From: Oscillospiraceae bacterium
Lineage (GTDB): Bacteria; Bacillota; Clostridia; Oscillospirales; Oscillospiraceae
Assembly: GCA_902798545.1 (NCBI GenBank)
Contig: CADBWQ010000003.1
Span: 63,125 to 127,124, forward strand
DNA: 64,000 bases
Reading direction: 5' to 3'
Positions 50,074 through 59,582 of the stretch are shown here, in pieces (the stretch's first letter is position 1; the number at the start of each line of letters is the position of its first letter). The position numbers were made by a program, and so were the translations under genes. Below the pieces are notes generated by a model. The model had not been told where the DNA came from. It was given only the letters and a program-made list of their open reading frames with translations, and did no database searches.

Positions 50074-50116
50074 TGACAGCAGAATCCCCGTCCTTGTGAC
50101 GGGGATTCTGCTGTCA
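50074..50116 (-). terminator. Very stable hairpin after the LysM gene
   Basis: A perfect 19-bp stem (tgacagcagaatccccgtc and its complement) with loop cttgt, 12 nt past the LysM stop. The tail has no T-run, so it may stabilise the mRNA or act only weakly as a terminator. Confidence 0.5.
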
Positions 50117-50127
50117 GCTTACCGCGA

Positions 50128-50373
50128 TCAGCGGATGACTGCCGGATAGATGGTCAGCTTCTGGCCGATGCTGATGACGTCCGGGTTCTTAATGTTGTTC
50201 CACTGGGCGATCTGCATGTAGTTCACACCGAAACGCTGTGCAATGCCGCTCAGAACATCGCCGGGGGCCACCGTGTAGACGATGTAGTTGCCATAGTTGG
50301 TGAAACTGCCGTTTGCATACTGCCAGCCGCCGCTCACGTTCTTGAGCTCGTTGTCGTTGATAAGAGTAGTCAT
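50128..50373 (-). CDS. Small LysM protein with a double-glycine-type leader
   Basis: 81 residues. Residues ~33-78 form one LysM domain (YTVAPGDVLSGIAQRFGV, then MQIAQWNNIKNPDVISIGQKLTI), which binds N-acetylglucosamine in peptidoglycan. The N terminus, MTTLINDNELKNVSGGWQ, is not a Sec signal. It has the form of a bacteriocin leader, ELxxVSGG with the cleavage point after GG at residue 16, as used by C39-peptidase ABC exporters. So the mature product would be a ~65-residue wall-binding peptide. GGAGA lies ~10 nt before the start. No C39 exporter is in the window. Confidence 0.88.
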   Translation of the reverse strand: MTTLINDNELKNVSGGWQYANGSFTNYGNYIVYTVAPGDVLSGIAQRFGVNYMQIAQWNNIKNPDVISIGQKLTIYPAVIR

Positions 50374-50488
50374 TTTTGTGTTCTCCTTTCAGATTACAGG
50401 TTTCAATTTGGTTTGGTTTATCTGTGTATCTTGCTTACAGGCACATCTTACCACCCCAAATGTCACACTACTGTCACACAAAAATGGC

Positions 50489-50683
50489 TCACTCGTCTTT
50501 TTCGCGGATAAGCTCTGTCCAGGCGATATCCCTCCGCCGGATTTCCCTCTTCACACCGGGGATCTTAAAAGTGTCATTCCGGTTTGCAAATCGAAGCCAG
50601 CGCCGAAATTCCTCGGTCTGAAGATCCGATACGCGAACATCGATATGGCTGAGGTCTTCGAAATGGATTCTGGTTGTCTGCAT
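50489..50683 (-). CDS. Small protein of unknown function (64 aa)
   Basis: MQTTRIHFEDLSHIDVRVSD and so on, rich in charged residues (FRRWLRFANRNDTF, KREIRRRD). The ATG at 50683 has GGGGAG 7 nt upstream, which supports a real gene. No family is recognised. It lies between the copA/71-aa gene pair and the LysM gene on the same strand. Confidence 0.5.
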   Translation of the reverse strand: MQTTRIHFEDLSHIDVRVSDLQTEEFRRWLRFANRNDTFKIPGVKREIRRRDIAWTELIREKDE

Positions 50684-50758
50684 GTCTGTACTCCCCTCAA
50701 AGTATTCTCCGGAAACCCGGTCTCTGCCACCATACTGCTCCGCGGGGTGCCGTATGGA

Positions 50759-50974
50759 TCAGATAAGATCTTTCAGCAGCTTATCAAGATCGTCTCTGCC
50801 CAGCGTCGCATTCACATTGACATGTACATTGGCGTTCTCTCCGTCAAACGTCACACTGATCGGATCGTTGAACTGCACGTCAGCCTCAACGCCGAGTTTT
50901 TTCCTGATCACAGATTTGATGATTTTGCTGATGATACCCTGCAGATACTTACTTCCAATATGCATTTCGTCCAT
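50759..50974 (-). CDS. Small conserved-looking protein downstream of copA (71 aa)
   Basis: It begins MDEMHIGSKYLQGIISKIIK, with a basic amphipathic N-terminal half and a beta-rich second half (ISVTFDGENANVHVNVNATL). Its form resembles short uncharacterised Firmicutes proteins. GGAG, within the end of copA, lies ~10 nt upstream, and the gene starts 8 nt after the copA stop, so it is probably cotranscribed. No metal-binding motif is visible. Function unknown. Confidence 0.6.
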   Translation of the reverse strand: MDEMHIGSKYLQGIISKIIKSVIRKKLGVEADVQFNDPISVTFDGENANVHVNVNATLGRDDLDKLLKDLI

Positions 50975-50982
50975 TCTTTCTT

Positions 50983-53562
50983 TTACTCCATTCCAAGATA
51001 ACTGTAGTCTTCTTCGGCGATCGCCTGCCGGACCGCCTCCTCATCCATCTTGCCGCTCAATGTAACCAGCGCGGTGCCGGCTTCAAAATCCGCCGTTGCT
51101 TCCTCTATGAAATCCAGTTTCTCCAGTGCCTTTTTGATGGCAGCCTCGCAATGATGGCACATCATGCCTTCGATGTGAAGGATCTTCTGTTCGGAGGCCG
51201 GAGCTCCGGGTGCCGGCTGTGCAGGCTGTTCCGGGCCGTCGGTCTCGGGTTCTTCCGTTTCGGGAAGGGCACGCTTTCGAAGGGGCCGGTCATGAGAAGA
51301 ATCCTGCATTTTAAACAGATTCAGTCGCAGCGCATTCATGCAGACCGTGAAGCTCGACAGACTCATGGCCGCAGCGCCGATCATCGGGTTCATCTTCCAG
51401 GCAAACAGTCCCGCCGCCAGGGGGATACAGATTGCATTATAGAAGAATGCCCAGAACAGATTCTCGTGGATGTTGCGAAGCGTTGCGCGGCTGAGCCGGA
51501 TCGCCGCGGCAACATCGCTCAGGCGGCTGTTCATCAGCACAACGTCGGCGCTGTCGATGGCGACATCGGTTCCCGCGCCGATGGCGATGCCAATATCCGC
51601 CCTTGTGAGAGCCGGGGCATCGTTGATGCCGTCGCCCACCATGGCCACCTTGCCGCGCCGCTGAAGACGCCGGATCACGCTCTCCTTTCCATCCGGCAGG
51701 ACGCCGGCAATCACGGTGTCGACACCCGCCTCGGCACCGATGGCTTGTGCGGTACGTTCGTTGTCGCCGGTCAGCATGACCACTTCAATCCCCATGTTCC
51801 GGAGCTGTCGAACCGCCTCCGCCGAGTCTTCCTTGATCACATCGGCCACCGCGATCATCCCGGCAAGTTTCCCATTCTCTGCGAAGAAGAGGGGTGTCTT
51901 CCCCTGAGATGCCAGCGCTTCGGCCTGCCTGCCAAGCGTATCGCTGACCGGAACCAGGCTGCGGATATATGCGCCGCTTCCTGCATGCAGAGCCTTTCCG
52001 TTGAGAGATGCGGTGAGGCCGTTGCCCGGCAGAGCATGGAAGTCTGATACCTCATCCGGGTGCAGTCCCCGTCTGCCCGCTTCTTCAACAACTGCCCGTG
52101 CCAGGGGATGTTCGCTTCGGTTCTCCAGCGCGTAGGCCATCCGGAGCAGCGACTCTTCCGTATAGCCGTTCCCGGCGATGATGTCCGTAACCTTCGGCAC
52201 TCCGGACGTAATGGTGCCTGTCTTGTCAAGGGCAACAATCTGCGCCTTTCCTGCAGTCTCCAACGCCTCGCTGGTCTTAAACAGAATGCCGTTCTTTGCC
52301 CCGAGGCCGTTGCCCACCATGATGGCAACCGGTGTTGCCAGCCCCAGCGCGCAGGGGCAGGAGATCACCAGCACGGAGATCGCTCTCGCCAGCGCAAAGC
52401 TCAGGCTCTGTCCGGCGAGCAGCCACCCGATCATCACCACGATAGAGATGCCGATTACAGCCGGAACAAACACGCCGGAAACCTTATCCGCAATGCGTGC
52501 AATCGGGGCTTTGGTCGCCGCGGCATCGGAAACCATGCGCACGATCTGACTGAGTGTGGTGTCCTCGCCGACCCTGGTCGCCTGGCAGCGGATGAATCCG
52601 GACTGGTTGATGGTCGCGGCGCTGACTTTATCCCCTTCCGCCTTATCCACGGGGATGCTCTCTCCGGTCAGGGCTGACTCGTTCACCGCACTGCTCCCCT
52701 CCAGAACGATGCCGTCCACGGGGATGCTCTCTCCCGGACGCACAACAAACACATCGCCGGCGCGCACTTCTTCGATGCCGACTTCGGTCTCTTCACCGTC
52801 ACGGACCAGTACCGCTGTTTTGGGTGCCAGCTTCATGAGACTCTTGAGCGCATCGGTGGTCCGGCCCTTGGACATCGCCTCCAGCATCTTGCCGACGGTG
52901 ATCAGCGCCGGGATCATGGCTGCGGACTCAAAGTAGAGCTGATTGTGGTAGAGCTCCATCAGTGCCATGTTGTCCGCGCCGCGGGTGATCATGTCGCACA
53001 TCTCGTAGAACACGAACAGACTCCATCCGAAGCTCACAGAGGATCCCAGTGCCACCAGGGTGTCCATGTTCGGCGCGCCGTGACGCAGAGCGCCGAAGCC
53101 GCTGGTGAAGAACTTCCCGTTGATGATCATGACGATCAGCGCAATCAGCATCTGGGTCAGGGTCAGCGCCAGGTGATTGTGTTCAAAGTACGCCGGCAGA
53201 GGCCATCCCCACATGTTGTGCCCCATGGTGATGTACATCAGTACGATCAGGAAGCCCACCGAGAGGATCAGGCGCCGTTTCAGCTTCGGGGTCTCCCGGT
53301 CCTTCAGCGCATCCTCCTCCGCGGCAAAGCTTCCTGCATTATTCTTTTTTGTCCCTGTTTCCGCCCCTTTCGGGGATGCACCATAGCCGGCGCTCTCCAC
53401 GGCGCGGATGATCATCGCCGGAGTCGCGCTGCCCTCCACGCCCATGGAATTGGTCAGCAGGCTCACGCTGCAGGCTGTCACGCCCGGCACTTTGGAGACG
53501 GCCTTCTCCACTCTCGCCTGGCAGGCGGCGCAGCTCATTCCGGTTACAACATACTGTTCCAT
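50983..53562 (-). CDS. copA: CopA-type copper-transporting P1B-ATPase with an HMA domain at each end
   Basis: 859 residues. The N-terminal heavy-metal domain has [14 protein letters not shown] (CxxC at ~10-13). The membrane core carries the P1B-1 motif [14 protein letters not shown] (~400), DKTGTIT phosphorylation site (~446), SEHPLARAV (HP motif, ~484), [12 protein letters not shown] and [10 protein letters not shown]. This set is typical of Cu+ exporters. A second heavy-metal domain ([15 protein letters not shown]) sits at the very C terminus after a Pro/Glu-rich linker (~775-790). A C-terminal HMA is uncommon. It could be a tethered copper chaperone; the window has one more, free, at 59674. 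No CsoR/CopY gene is adjacent. Confidence 0.95.
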   Translation of the reverse strand: MEQYVVTGMSCAACQARVEKAVSKVPGVTACSVSLLTNSMGVEGSATPAMIIRAVESAGYGASPKGAETGTKKNNAGSFAAEEDALKDRETPKLKRRLILSVGFLIVLMYITMGHNMWGWPLPAYFEHNHLALTLTQMLIALIVMIINGKFFTSGFGALRHGAPNMDTLVALGSSVSFGWSLFVFYEMCDMITRGADNMALMELYHNQLYFESAAMIPALITVGKMLEAMSKGRTTDALKSLMKLAPKTAVLVRDGEETEVGIEEVRAGDVFVVRPGESIPVDGIVLEGSSAVNESALTGESIPVDKAEGDKVSAATINQSGFIRCQATRVGEDTTLSQIVRMVSDAAATKAPIARIADKVSGVFVPAVIGISIVVMIGWLLAGQSLSFALARAISVLVISCPCALGLATPVAIMVGNGLGAKNGILFKTSEALETAGKAQIVALDKTGTITSGVPKVTDIIAGNGYTEESLLRMAYALENRSEHPLARAVVEEAGRRGLHPDEVSDFHALPGNGLTASLNGKALHAGSGAYIRSLVPVSDTLGRQAEALASQGKTPLFFAENGKLAGMIAVADVIKEDSAEAVRQLRNMGIEVVMLTGDNERTAQAIGAEAGVDTVIAGVLPDGKESVIRRLQRRGKVAMVGDGINDAPALTRADIGIAIGAGTDVAIDSADVVLMNSRLSDVAAAIRLSRATLRNIHENLFWAFFYNAICIPLAAGLFAWKMNPMIGAAAMSLSSFTVCMNALRLNLFKMQDSSHDRPLRKRALPETEEPETDGPEQPAQPAPGAPASEQKILHIEGMMCHHCEAAIKKALEKLDFIEEATADFEAGTALVTLSGKMDEEAVRQAIAEEDYSYLGME

Positions 53563-53638
53563 TGTTATCCTTTGTTGTGCTGTTCTGTCATTCAGAAGCT
53601 TTTCTGCGGTCTGTTTTGACTAACCGCATTTTTGTAAT

Positions 53639-53661
53639 AGGGGACGCAAACTGCGTCCCCT
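53639..53661. repeat. GGGGACGC inverted repeat between two minus-strand genes
   Basis: A perfect 10-bp palindromic stem (aggggacgca / tgcgtcccct) with a 3-nt loop. It lies between the lectin-domain protein gene and copA. It looks like the small GGGGACG-type palindromic elements dispersed in some Firmicutes genomes. The T-run is poor on both strands. Confidence 0.5.
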
Positions 53662-53688
53662 GTCCAGTTTCATCTGTAATTCTGCCGC

Positions 53689-55374
53689 TTATCCGACATA
53701 CTCGACGATATAACCGATTCTTCCGCCATACATGCCGTAGAAATTGGTCAGCGGATTCTCCCGGCTGTCATTGTATACCCACCTGCCGTTGAGGTTCCAG
53801 AGCATGACATAGTCTTCAATTGCGCCGTCCCCGCCGTCCGTATAGGAGGGTTCCCCGTTATCCCACTGATAGAAGGTCACATCTTCGCCGCTTTCCCAGA
53901 CCAGGTTCCCGTCGACACGGTGACACCCGATCCAGATTCTGTCAAAACCGGCCTGATTGGCCAGATCAATCACCTGCTGGAGTTCCTCGGCGTTGTTGAT
54001 GGTCACAAGCTGCCCGCCCCGTGCAATGGCAGCCTGCTGTGCCTCCAGCCAGCTCACATCCGCACGGATTGCCTCATAGGTGTGCGTCAGTGTGGCCGGG
54101 TCTGCTGTGGGTTCCGTCTCTGCGGTCTGCGCCTGGATCTCTGCCTGCTGCGCAGCCTCCAGTGCTGCCTGCTCGGCAGCCCGCTGTTCCTCCAGCGCCT
54201 GCTGCTCGGCGAGCTGCTGCTGATACTGGATCTGCTCTTCCGAGAGAATGGCTGAAACACTCGGGTCCGCTGTCGGTTCCGCAGAGGGGGCAGTCACCGA
54301 CACATTTGTCGGCATCCGTCCGCCGTTGCGATCAGAGAAGGCATTGATGAGGATATTCGCGACAACTGCGGCAATCATCAGAATTGCCAGCAGCATGATC
54401 ACGACGAGAAGCGGCCGCCGTTTCTGTTCAGTCTCTTCTCCCTTTTCTTTGCCCTTCTGCTTTTTCTTTTTCACGGTGATCGGAGCGAGTTCCGGTTCCG
54501 GCTCCTCCGTCAGGATCGGGATACCTTGCTGTTTTCCTTTCGGTTCATACACGCGGACGTCCTCCTCTATTTCCAGTTCCGTCGGATCGCGCGGATCCGG
54601 CTCGTCCAATCCGAATATATCCGCCAAGCTGACTCTCTCCTCCTCGCTCTGTGCTCTCTTTTCCGGCCGCCTCAGTCCCGCCTCAGAAAAAATCTCATCT
54701 TCTGTTTTAGGGGAACCGCTGCCCTCACTGTCAACAGATTCCGCGATGGAATCCAGCAGCCGCTCGTCGCTGTCGGGTTCCGGTTCCGAGAGATCCGGTT
54801 CTGCTTTTCCTTCAATGATCTGCAACATCATCTGCTCCAGATCACTGAGCTGTTCTTCATCCTTTTGGAAGATTGCCTCGGCGCCGGATTTCGCTCTGAG
54901 GAGCCGGTTGTCCTCACAGTAATCCAGCATCACCGCCAGCTCCTCCGGATTCCGGTAGCGTTCAGTCTCTCGGAAGCGCAGTGCTTTTTCAATGATATCG
55001 CCAAGCTGCGTGCCGGCAGCTGCAGGCGCGTAGATGCTTTTCCCGCTCATGCGCATGAGTTGCGCATTATTGCTCTCCCCTTCGAAGGGGAGTTTTCCTT
55101 CACTGGCGCCATAGTAGAGCAGCAGCCCCAGTGCATAGACATCCGACTGCGGACAGGGCTTGTTGTTCCAGTAAATCTCCGGTGCGATATACGCCAGTTC
55201 CTTCTCGCCCCAGTCGCTTTTCTTCGCCGGGCCGATGGCGATCTGGCCGTCAGGGTTCCGGCTGATGTTCTCCGGGTAGATGCCGCCGTGATATGCCTTG
55301 TTGCCGGACTCTTCCCTGATCTGACGGCAGATCTCCGCCACAAGAGCGCACAGGTCCTTTCTGCTCAGTTCCAC
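53689..55374 (-). CDS. Membrane protein: kinase-like (pseudokinase) domain, TM helix and C-type lectin domain
   Basis: 561 residues from the GTG at 55374. Residues ~1-150 resemble the C-lobe of a Ser/Thr kinase: YHGGIYPENISRNPDG (catalytic loop, with Asp and Lys of HRDxKPxN lost), AIGPA in place of DFG, LAYIAPEIYWNN, QSDVYALGLLLYYGASEGKLPF. The N-lobe with ATP-binding Lys is missing. A long acidic linker is followed by a basic patch and a TM helix (~310-332), an Ala/Gln-rich coiled region, and a C-type-lectin fold (~430-558) with QQAAIARGGQLVTINNAEE, IWIGCHRVDGNLVWESG, QWDNGEPS and YVMLWNLNGRWVY. It probably senses something outside and signals without catalysis. The 5' end is uncertain: no good start precedes the GTG. 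Confidence 0.8.
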   Translation of the reverse strand: MELSRKDLCALVAEICRQIREESGNKAYHGGIYPENISRNPDGQIAIGPAKKSDWGEKELAYIAPEIYWNNKPCPQSDVYALGLLLYYGASEGKLPFEGESNNAQLMRMSGKSIYAPAAAGTQLGDIIEKALRFRETERYRNPEELAVMLDYCEDNRLLRAKSGAEAIFQKDEEQLSDLEQMMLQIIEGKAEPDLSEPEPDSDERLLDSIAESVDSEGSGSPKTEDEIFSEAGLRRPEKRAQSEEERVSLADIFGLDEPDPRDPTELEIEEDVRVYEPKGKQQGIPILTEEPEPELAPITVKKKKQKGKEKGEETEQKRRPLLVVIMLLAILMIAAVVANILINAFSDRNGGRMPTNVSVTAPSAEPTADPSVSAILSEEQIQYQQQLAEQQALEEQRAAEQAALEAAQQAEIQAQTAETEPTADPATLTHTYEAIRADVSWLEAQQAAIARGGQLVTINNAEELQQVIDLANQAGFDRIWIGCHRVDGNLVWESGEDVTFYQWDNGEPSYTDGGDGAIEDYVMLWNLNGRWVYNDSRENPLTNFYGMYGGRIGYIVEYVG

Positions 55375-55506
55375 CAGGTTCCTGCTCAGGGCATATTCCG
55401 GTTCAAAAACTGGATTTCCGATCTCCCGTCACCTCTTTTCACACTTCAATATATCGTATCACAACGCGCATTCCTTCGTCAAGTGCTCATTCATGAATTC
55501 GCCGGT

Positions 55507-57114
55507 CTATTTCTCAATTTTCGTAATCAGCTTCCGAATCGCCTCTGTATAGTTGCGCAGATCCCGATTTGCTCTGCCGTCCAGTCCGCGGCAGATCTCC
55601 AGCAGCCGTTCCGCCGCCTCGATCAGCTCTGCCAGGACCGGATTGACCTTCTTTGCTGCCGCCGGAGTATCTCTCCTGACCGGAACGCCCTCCGGGAAAC
55701 TGGTCCAGCGCTCTTCCAACAGATCGAAGGTCGCCCCGCTGTAGGGGGCAAAGGCTCTGTAACCCATCTCGCGGTTCAGGCAGTTGGAAAACGCCTCTGC
55801 CGCATCCGCATCTCCGTGATTGACAAAGACAAATTTTGGCTTTTCCCGGAAACCCTGCAGCCATGTGATCAGGCCGTTCTTATCCGCATGTCCGCTGATC
55901 CCGGGCAGGGTGTCGATCTCTGCCTCTACCTGTATGGTTTCATTGAAGAGCTTTACACTCCTGGCACCATCTACCAGGGTTCTGCCCAGCGTGCCGATCG
56001 CCTGATATCCGACAAAGAGCACCATGCTCTCCGGTCTCCAGAGATTGTGCTTCAGGTGATGACGCACACGGCCGGCATCGCACATGCCGCTGGCTGAGAT
56101 AATGATTTTCGGGGTCTGGTTTTCGTTGATGGCGACGGATTCCTCCTGACTGACGGCCAGTTCAAGTCCGGGGAAAACCAGGGGATTGATTCCGGCGCGG
56201 ATCGTCCTGCGCATCTCTTCATCCAGATAGTCCGTGTCGCACTGCAGAAAGATCCCTGTCGCCTCGATGGCAAGGGGGCTGTCCATATAAACCGGAAAAT
56301 CTCCGTGACCTTTGACAAGCTCCCGCTCCTTGATTTGCCGGATAAAGTACAGGATTTCCTGCGTCCGGCCCACGGCAAACGACGGGATGATCATATTGCC
56401 TCCGCGGTCAAGCACCTTCTGAATCCGTGCGGCCAGTTCTGCGACGTAGTCCACCCGCTCCGTGCTGTGCAGTCTGTCACCATAAGTGGACTCAATTACC
56501 AGGAAATCCGTCTCTTCCACATGCTGCGGGTCCTTCAGAATCGGCTGGTCACTGTTCCCGACGTCTCCGCTGAAGCAGATCTTCCGCGTTTCATCTGCCT
56601 CATGCAGCCATACCTCGATGGCAGATGAGCCCAGCAGATGCCCGACATCCGTCAGACGGATACTGACCGCCTCATTGACCTGGACAACCTCTCCATAGGA
56701 GCAGGGACGCAGCAGCTTCAGCACGCCCTCCGCGTCCTCCATGGTGTAGACCGGTTCGCACGCCGATGCACCGCTTCGCTGCGCCTTCCGGTTCTTCCAT
56801 TCCGCTTCGGTTTCCTGGATATTGGCGCAGTCACGCAGCATGATCTCACAGAGAGAACAGGTTGCGGCACTGGTGTAGATCGGTCCGCGGTAGCCTTCTT
56901 TATATAGCAATGGCAGCATGCCGGAGTGGTCGATATGTGCGTGGGTGAGCAGCACAAAATCCAGTTCCGGGTATGAAACCGGCAGAGGCTCGTTGACAAA
57001 CATGTCTTTCCCCTGCTCCATTCCGAAATCGACGATGCCTTTCTTTTCCCCGACCTCGATCAGTGTGCAGCTTCCTGTCACCTCGTGAGCCGCGCCATAG
57101 AACCCGATTCTCAA
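55507..57114 (-). CDS. Beta-CASP metallo-beta-lactamase fold RNA hydrolase
   Basis: 535 residues. Metal-binding motifs of the MBL fold are seen in order: LLTHAHIDHSGMLP (HxHxDH), DVGHLLGSSA, FSGDVGNSDQP, and the C-terminal GISGHADKNGL and FVNHGD. A beta-CASP insert (FAVGRTQEILYFI, then SASGMCDAGRVRHHL) makes it a relative of YsdA/CPSF-like ribonucleases rather than RNase J. It starts at a TTG (57114) behind AAAGGAGG, 8 nt upstream. Substrate RNA unknown. The C-terminal ~60 residues are helical and unassigned. Confidence 0.9.
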   Translation of the reverse strand: MRIGFYGAAHEVTGSCTLIEVGEKKGIVDFGMEQGKDMFVNEPLPVSYPELDFVLLTHAHIDHSGMLPLLYKEGYRGPIYTSAATCSLCEIMLRDCANIQETEAEWKNRKAQRSGASACEPVYTMEDAEGVLKLLRPCSYGEVVQVNEAVSIRLTDVGHLLGSSAIEVWLHEADETRKICFSGDVGNSDQPILKDPQHVEETDFLVIESTYGDRLHSTERVDYVAELAARIQKVLDRGGNMIIPSFAVGRTQEILYFIRQIKERELVKGHGDFPVYMDSPLAIEATGIFLQCDTDYLDEEMRRTIRAGINPLVFPGLELAVSQEESVAINENQTPKIIISASGMCDAGRVRHHLKHNLWRPESMVLFVGYQAIGTLGRTLVDGARSVKLFNETIQVEAEIDTLPGISGHADKNGLITWLQGFREKPKFVFVNHGDADAAEAFSNCLNREMGYRAFAPYSGATFDLLEERWTSFPEGVPVRRDTPAAAKKVNPVLAELIEAAERLLEICRGLDGRANRDLRNYTEAIRKLITKIEK

Positions 57115-57238
57115 GGTTCACGCCTCCTTTTTGCTTAATCTGATCCGTACTCAGTGATATTATTTTACACGATTTTCTCTCTTTTGGCAACACGACATCC
57201 CTCTTCTGACACCCCTCTTCCACGGGGACAGGTTTTGA

Positions 57239-57267
57239 TTGACATTGCCAGGTTCCTTCGCTATAAT
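57239..57267 (+). promoter_or_regulatory. Promoter of the DUF1858 gene
   Basis: Perfect TTGACA (57239-57244), a 17-bp spacer and a perfect TATAAT (57262-57267); transcription would begin ~25 nt before the start codon. Confidence 0.85.
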
Positions 57268-57298
57268 AACAGGAAATAACATCAGGGAGATGAAACAA

Positions 57299-57508
57299 AT
57301 GGAAATCACTGTCAATACCACGATGGGCGAAATGCTTCAGTATGACATGGGCATTGCCTATGTTCTGATGCAGTGCGGAATGCACTGTGTCGGCTGCCCC
57401 TCCTCCATCGGTGAGAGTCTGGAAGAAGCCTGTGCCGTACACGGTCTGGATCCGGACGACGTTCTGAACGAGATCAACGCGTATCTCGCAAGCCGAGAGA
57501 CGGTTTGA
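57299..57508 (+). CDS. DUF1858 domain protein
   Basis: 69 residues: TTMGEMLQYDMGIAYVLMQ, then CGMHCVGCPSSIGESLEEA and HGLDPDDVLNEINAYL. This is the DUF1858/ScdA-N-like module with its CGMxCxGC cysteine motif, thought to be linked to Fe-S or redox chemistry. The start at 57299 is 9 nt from GGGAG; the ATG at 57290 abuts that site. It has its own strong promoter and terminator, so it is monocistronic. Confidence 0.88.
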   Translation: MEITVNTTMGEMLQYDMGIAYVLMQCGMHCVGCPSSIGESLEEACAVHGLDPDDVLNEINAYLASRETV

Positions 57509-57522
57509 GGATTGACATTGAA

Positions 57523-57549
57523 AGACGCGCTGTTGGGCGCGTCTTTTTT
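57523..57549 (+). terminator. Terminator of the DUF1858 gene
   Basis: agacgcgc (57523-57530) pairs with gcgcgtct (57537-57544) around a 6-nt loop, followed by tttttc. Confidence 0.85.
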
Positions 57550-57570
57550 CATGGATGAAAGGAGACCCGG

Positions 57571-58245
57571 ATGAAGCTTCTCTATGCCGAAGACGAGCCC
57601 GCCATGTCCGAAGCGGTTACGGATATTCTGGAATTTCACAATTACACCGTCGATGCGGTTTATGACGGTGCAGAAGCCCTCGCCTACGCCCGCGAAGACC
57701 ACTATGACGGGATCATTCTCGATGTAATGATGCCGAAAATGGATGGTTTTGCGGTTCTGCAGGCACTTCGGGAGGCCGGTGATACGACCCCCGTGCTTCT
57801 TCTGACCGCGAAGGCGGAGGTTGAAGATCGGATTGCCGGTCTGGACCTGGGTGCCGATGACTATCTGCCAAAGCCCTTTGCCACCGGAGAGCTTCTCGCG
57901 CGGGTCCGTGCCATGCTGCGTCGCCGGGAGGATTTCACACCGGATATTCTGACCTGCGGGGATCTCTCCCTCAACACTTTCAACGCCGAGCTGCGCTGCG
58001 GCGGAACATCCGTCGTTCTGCCAAGGCTTGAATTCAAGCTCATGGAACTGCTGATGAACAATCTCGGCATCTGTCTGTCCACCGAAGACATGCTGACAAA
58101 GGTCTGGGGCTATGACACGGATGCCGACATCGGTGTTGTCTGGGTGTATATCTCCTACCTGCGCAAACGGCTTACCGCTCTCGGCTCGAACATTGAGATT
58201 AAGGCGCGACGCGGCGTCGGGTATACACTGGAGGCGCCGAAGTGA
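57571..58245 (+). CDS. OmpR/PhoB family response regulator
   Basis: 224 residues. The receiver domain has acidic D8/E9, phospho-acceptor D51 in IILDVMMPKMDG, T in LLLTAKAE and K in DYLPKPF. The C-terminal winged-helix DNA-binding domain ends RRGVGYTLE. AAAGGAG is 8 nt upstream of the ATG. The stop overlaps the kinase start (GTGA), so the pair is coupled. The stimulus and target genes are unknown. Confidence 0.95.
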   Translation: MKLLYAEDEPAMSEAVTDILEFHNYTVDAVYDGAEALAYAREDHYDGIILDVMMPKMDGFAVLQALREAGDTTPVLLLTAKAEVEDRIAGLDLGADDYLPKPFATGELLARVRAMLRRREDFTPDILTCGDLSLNTFNAELRCGGTSVVLPRLEFKLMELLMNNLGICLSTEDMLTKVWGYDTDADIGVVWVYISYLRKRLTALGSNIEIKARRGVGYTLEAPK

Positions 58246-59570
58246 CTCACGCGCTGCAGAAAAAATTTGTCATCACCGCAATGATTGCCGTCACCGTGCT
58301 GCTGGTCGTTGTTCTGGGCGCACTGAACGTATTCAACGCCGTCAGCAATGCGCGCCAGTCCGACCGTCTGCTGGATGAACTGGCGAGACAGAATATGCTT
58401 TCCGTGCCGTCGGACGGCTTCTCTCTGCACGCGCTACCGGATGGTCCCGGTGGTGAGAATTCTGAAGGCACTGATCCTGTGAATTCCTCCGTCGCCCCTG
58501 ATGGCCCGTGGGGCCGGTTCCGGAGCAGGCAGCGGGGATTTTTGGATGACCCGATGGACGACAACGCACGGATGTCCGCCATCTATTTCACCGTCGATAT
58601 GGACGCGCACTGTCAGGTGCTGCATACAGACATCAGCCATATTGCCTCCGTCACGGAAGAGGAAGCCGCCGCATACGCTCTCAGTCTCAATGCTGATGAT
58701 ACGGAAGGCAGCATTTCCTCTTATCGCTACAGGATTTATCACCGGCCGGACGGCGGATACTCCATCGTCTTTCTCGATGGAGCAGCCAGGCGCAGTGCGG
58801 TCATGCGGGTTGCCCTGCTTTCCCTGCTGGTGGGTTTTGTGAGCTGGCTTCTGATGCTGGCGCTGGTGATTGCGCTGTCCCGCAGAATGATCCGCCCCAT
58901 AGCGGAGAATATGGAGCGCCAGCGGCAGTTCGTGACCGATGCCGGTCATGAGCTGAAAACGCCCGTCGCCATCATCCTCGCAAATGTCGATGCGATGGAG
59001 CTGCGCACCGGCGAGAGTAAATACAGCCGCAACATCCGTTCTCAGGCCGGCAGACTCAGCGATCTCATGAAGAACCTGCTGACGCTGGCCAGGGTTGATG
59101 AATACAGCGTGCTGGAGCAGCCGCAGGAGATTGATTTCACGGCGCTCGGTCATGAGATCTTCGATTCGTTCCGGGAGGCCGCAGAGCTCAGGCACATCCG
59201 CTACCTGCTCTCGTTAGAGGACAACGTCCTCGTTCGGGGAGATCGGACCATGCTCTCCCAGCTCTGTTCGATTCTCGCCGACAACGCTGTGAAATACTGT
59301 CCGGAGAACGGTGAGATACAGATTTCTCTCCTGACAGACGGGCAAAAGCCATGCCTCCGTGTATCCAACAGCGTGACAGAGGTTCCAGACCTGTCACGGA
59401 TCTTCGACCGTTTCTACCGGGCGGACAGCTCGCGCAATCAGAAGTCCGGCGGTTTCGGAATCGGCCTTTCTGCCGCACGGACCATTGCACGGCTGCACAG
59501 AGCGGAACTGACCGCGGATTATGACGACCGGAGTGAGATGCTCTGCTTCTGTGTCCGTTTCCCCTCGTGA
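58242..59570 (+). CDS. Membrane sensor histidine kinase
   Basis: 442 residues from a GTG overlapping the regulator's stop. TM1 ~10-30 and TM2 ~187-210 flank a ~155-residue extracytoplasmic sensor domain. There is little or no HAMP domain. H-box TDAGHELKTPVAIILANVD (His ~235), N-box LADNAVKYCPENGE, then FDRFYRADSSRNQKSGGFGIGLSAARTIA covers the F and G2 boxes. It forms a two-component system with the gene just upstream. Confidence 0.94.
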   Translation: MTHALQKKFVITAMIAVTVLLVVVLGALNVFNAVSNARQSDRLLDELARQNMLSVPSDGFSLHALPDGPGGENSEGTDPVNSSVAPDGPWGRFRSRQRGFLDDPMDDNARMSAIYFTVDMDAHCQVLHTDISHIASVTEEEAAAYALSLNADDTEGSISSYRYRIYHRPDGGYSIVFLDGAARRSAVMRVALLSLLVGFVSWLLMLALVIALSRRMIRPIAENMERQRQFVTDAGHELKTPVAIILANVDAMELRTGESKYSRNIRSQAGRLSDLMKNLLTLARVDEYSVLEQPQEIDFTALGHEIFDSFREAAELRHIRYLLSLEDNVLVRGDRTMLSQLCSILADNAVKYCPENGEIQISLLTDGQKPCLRVSNSVTEVPDLSRIFDRFYRADSSRNQKSGGFGIGLSAARTIARLHRAELTADYDDRSEMLCFCVRFPS

Positions 59571-59582
59571 AAACAGATAATA

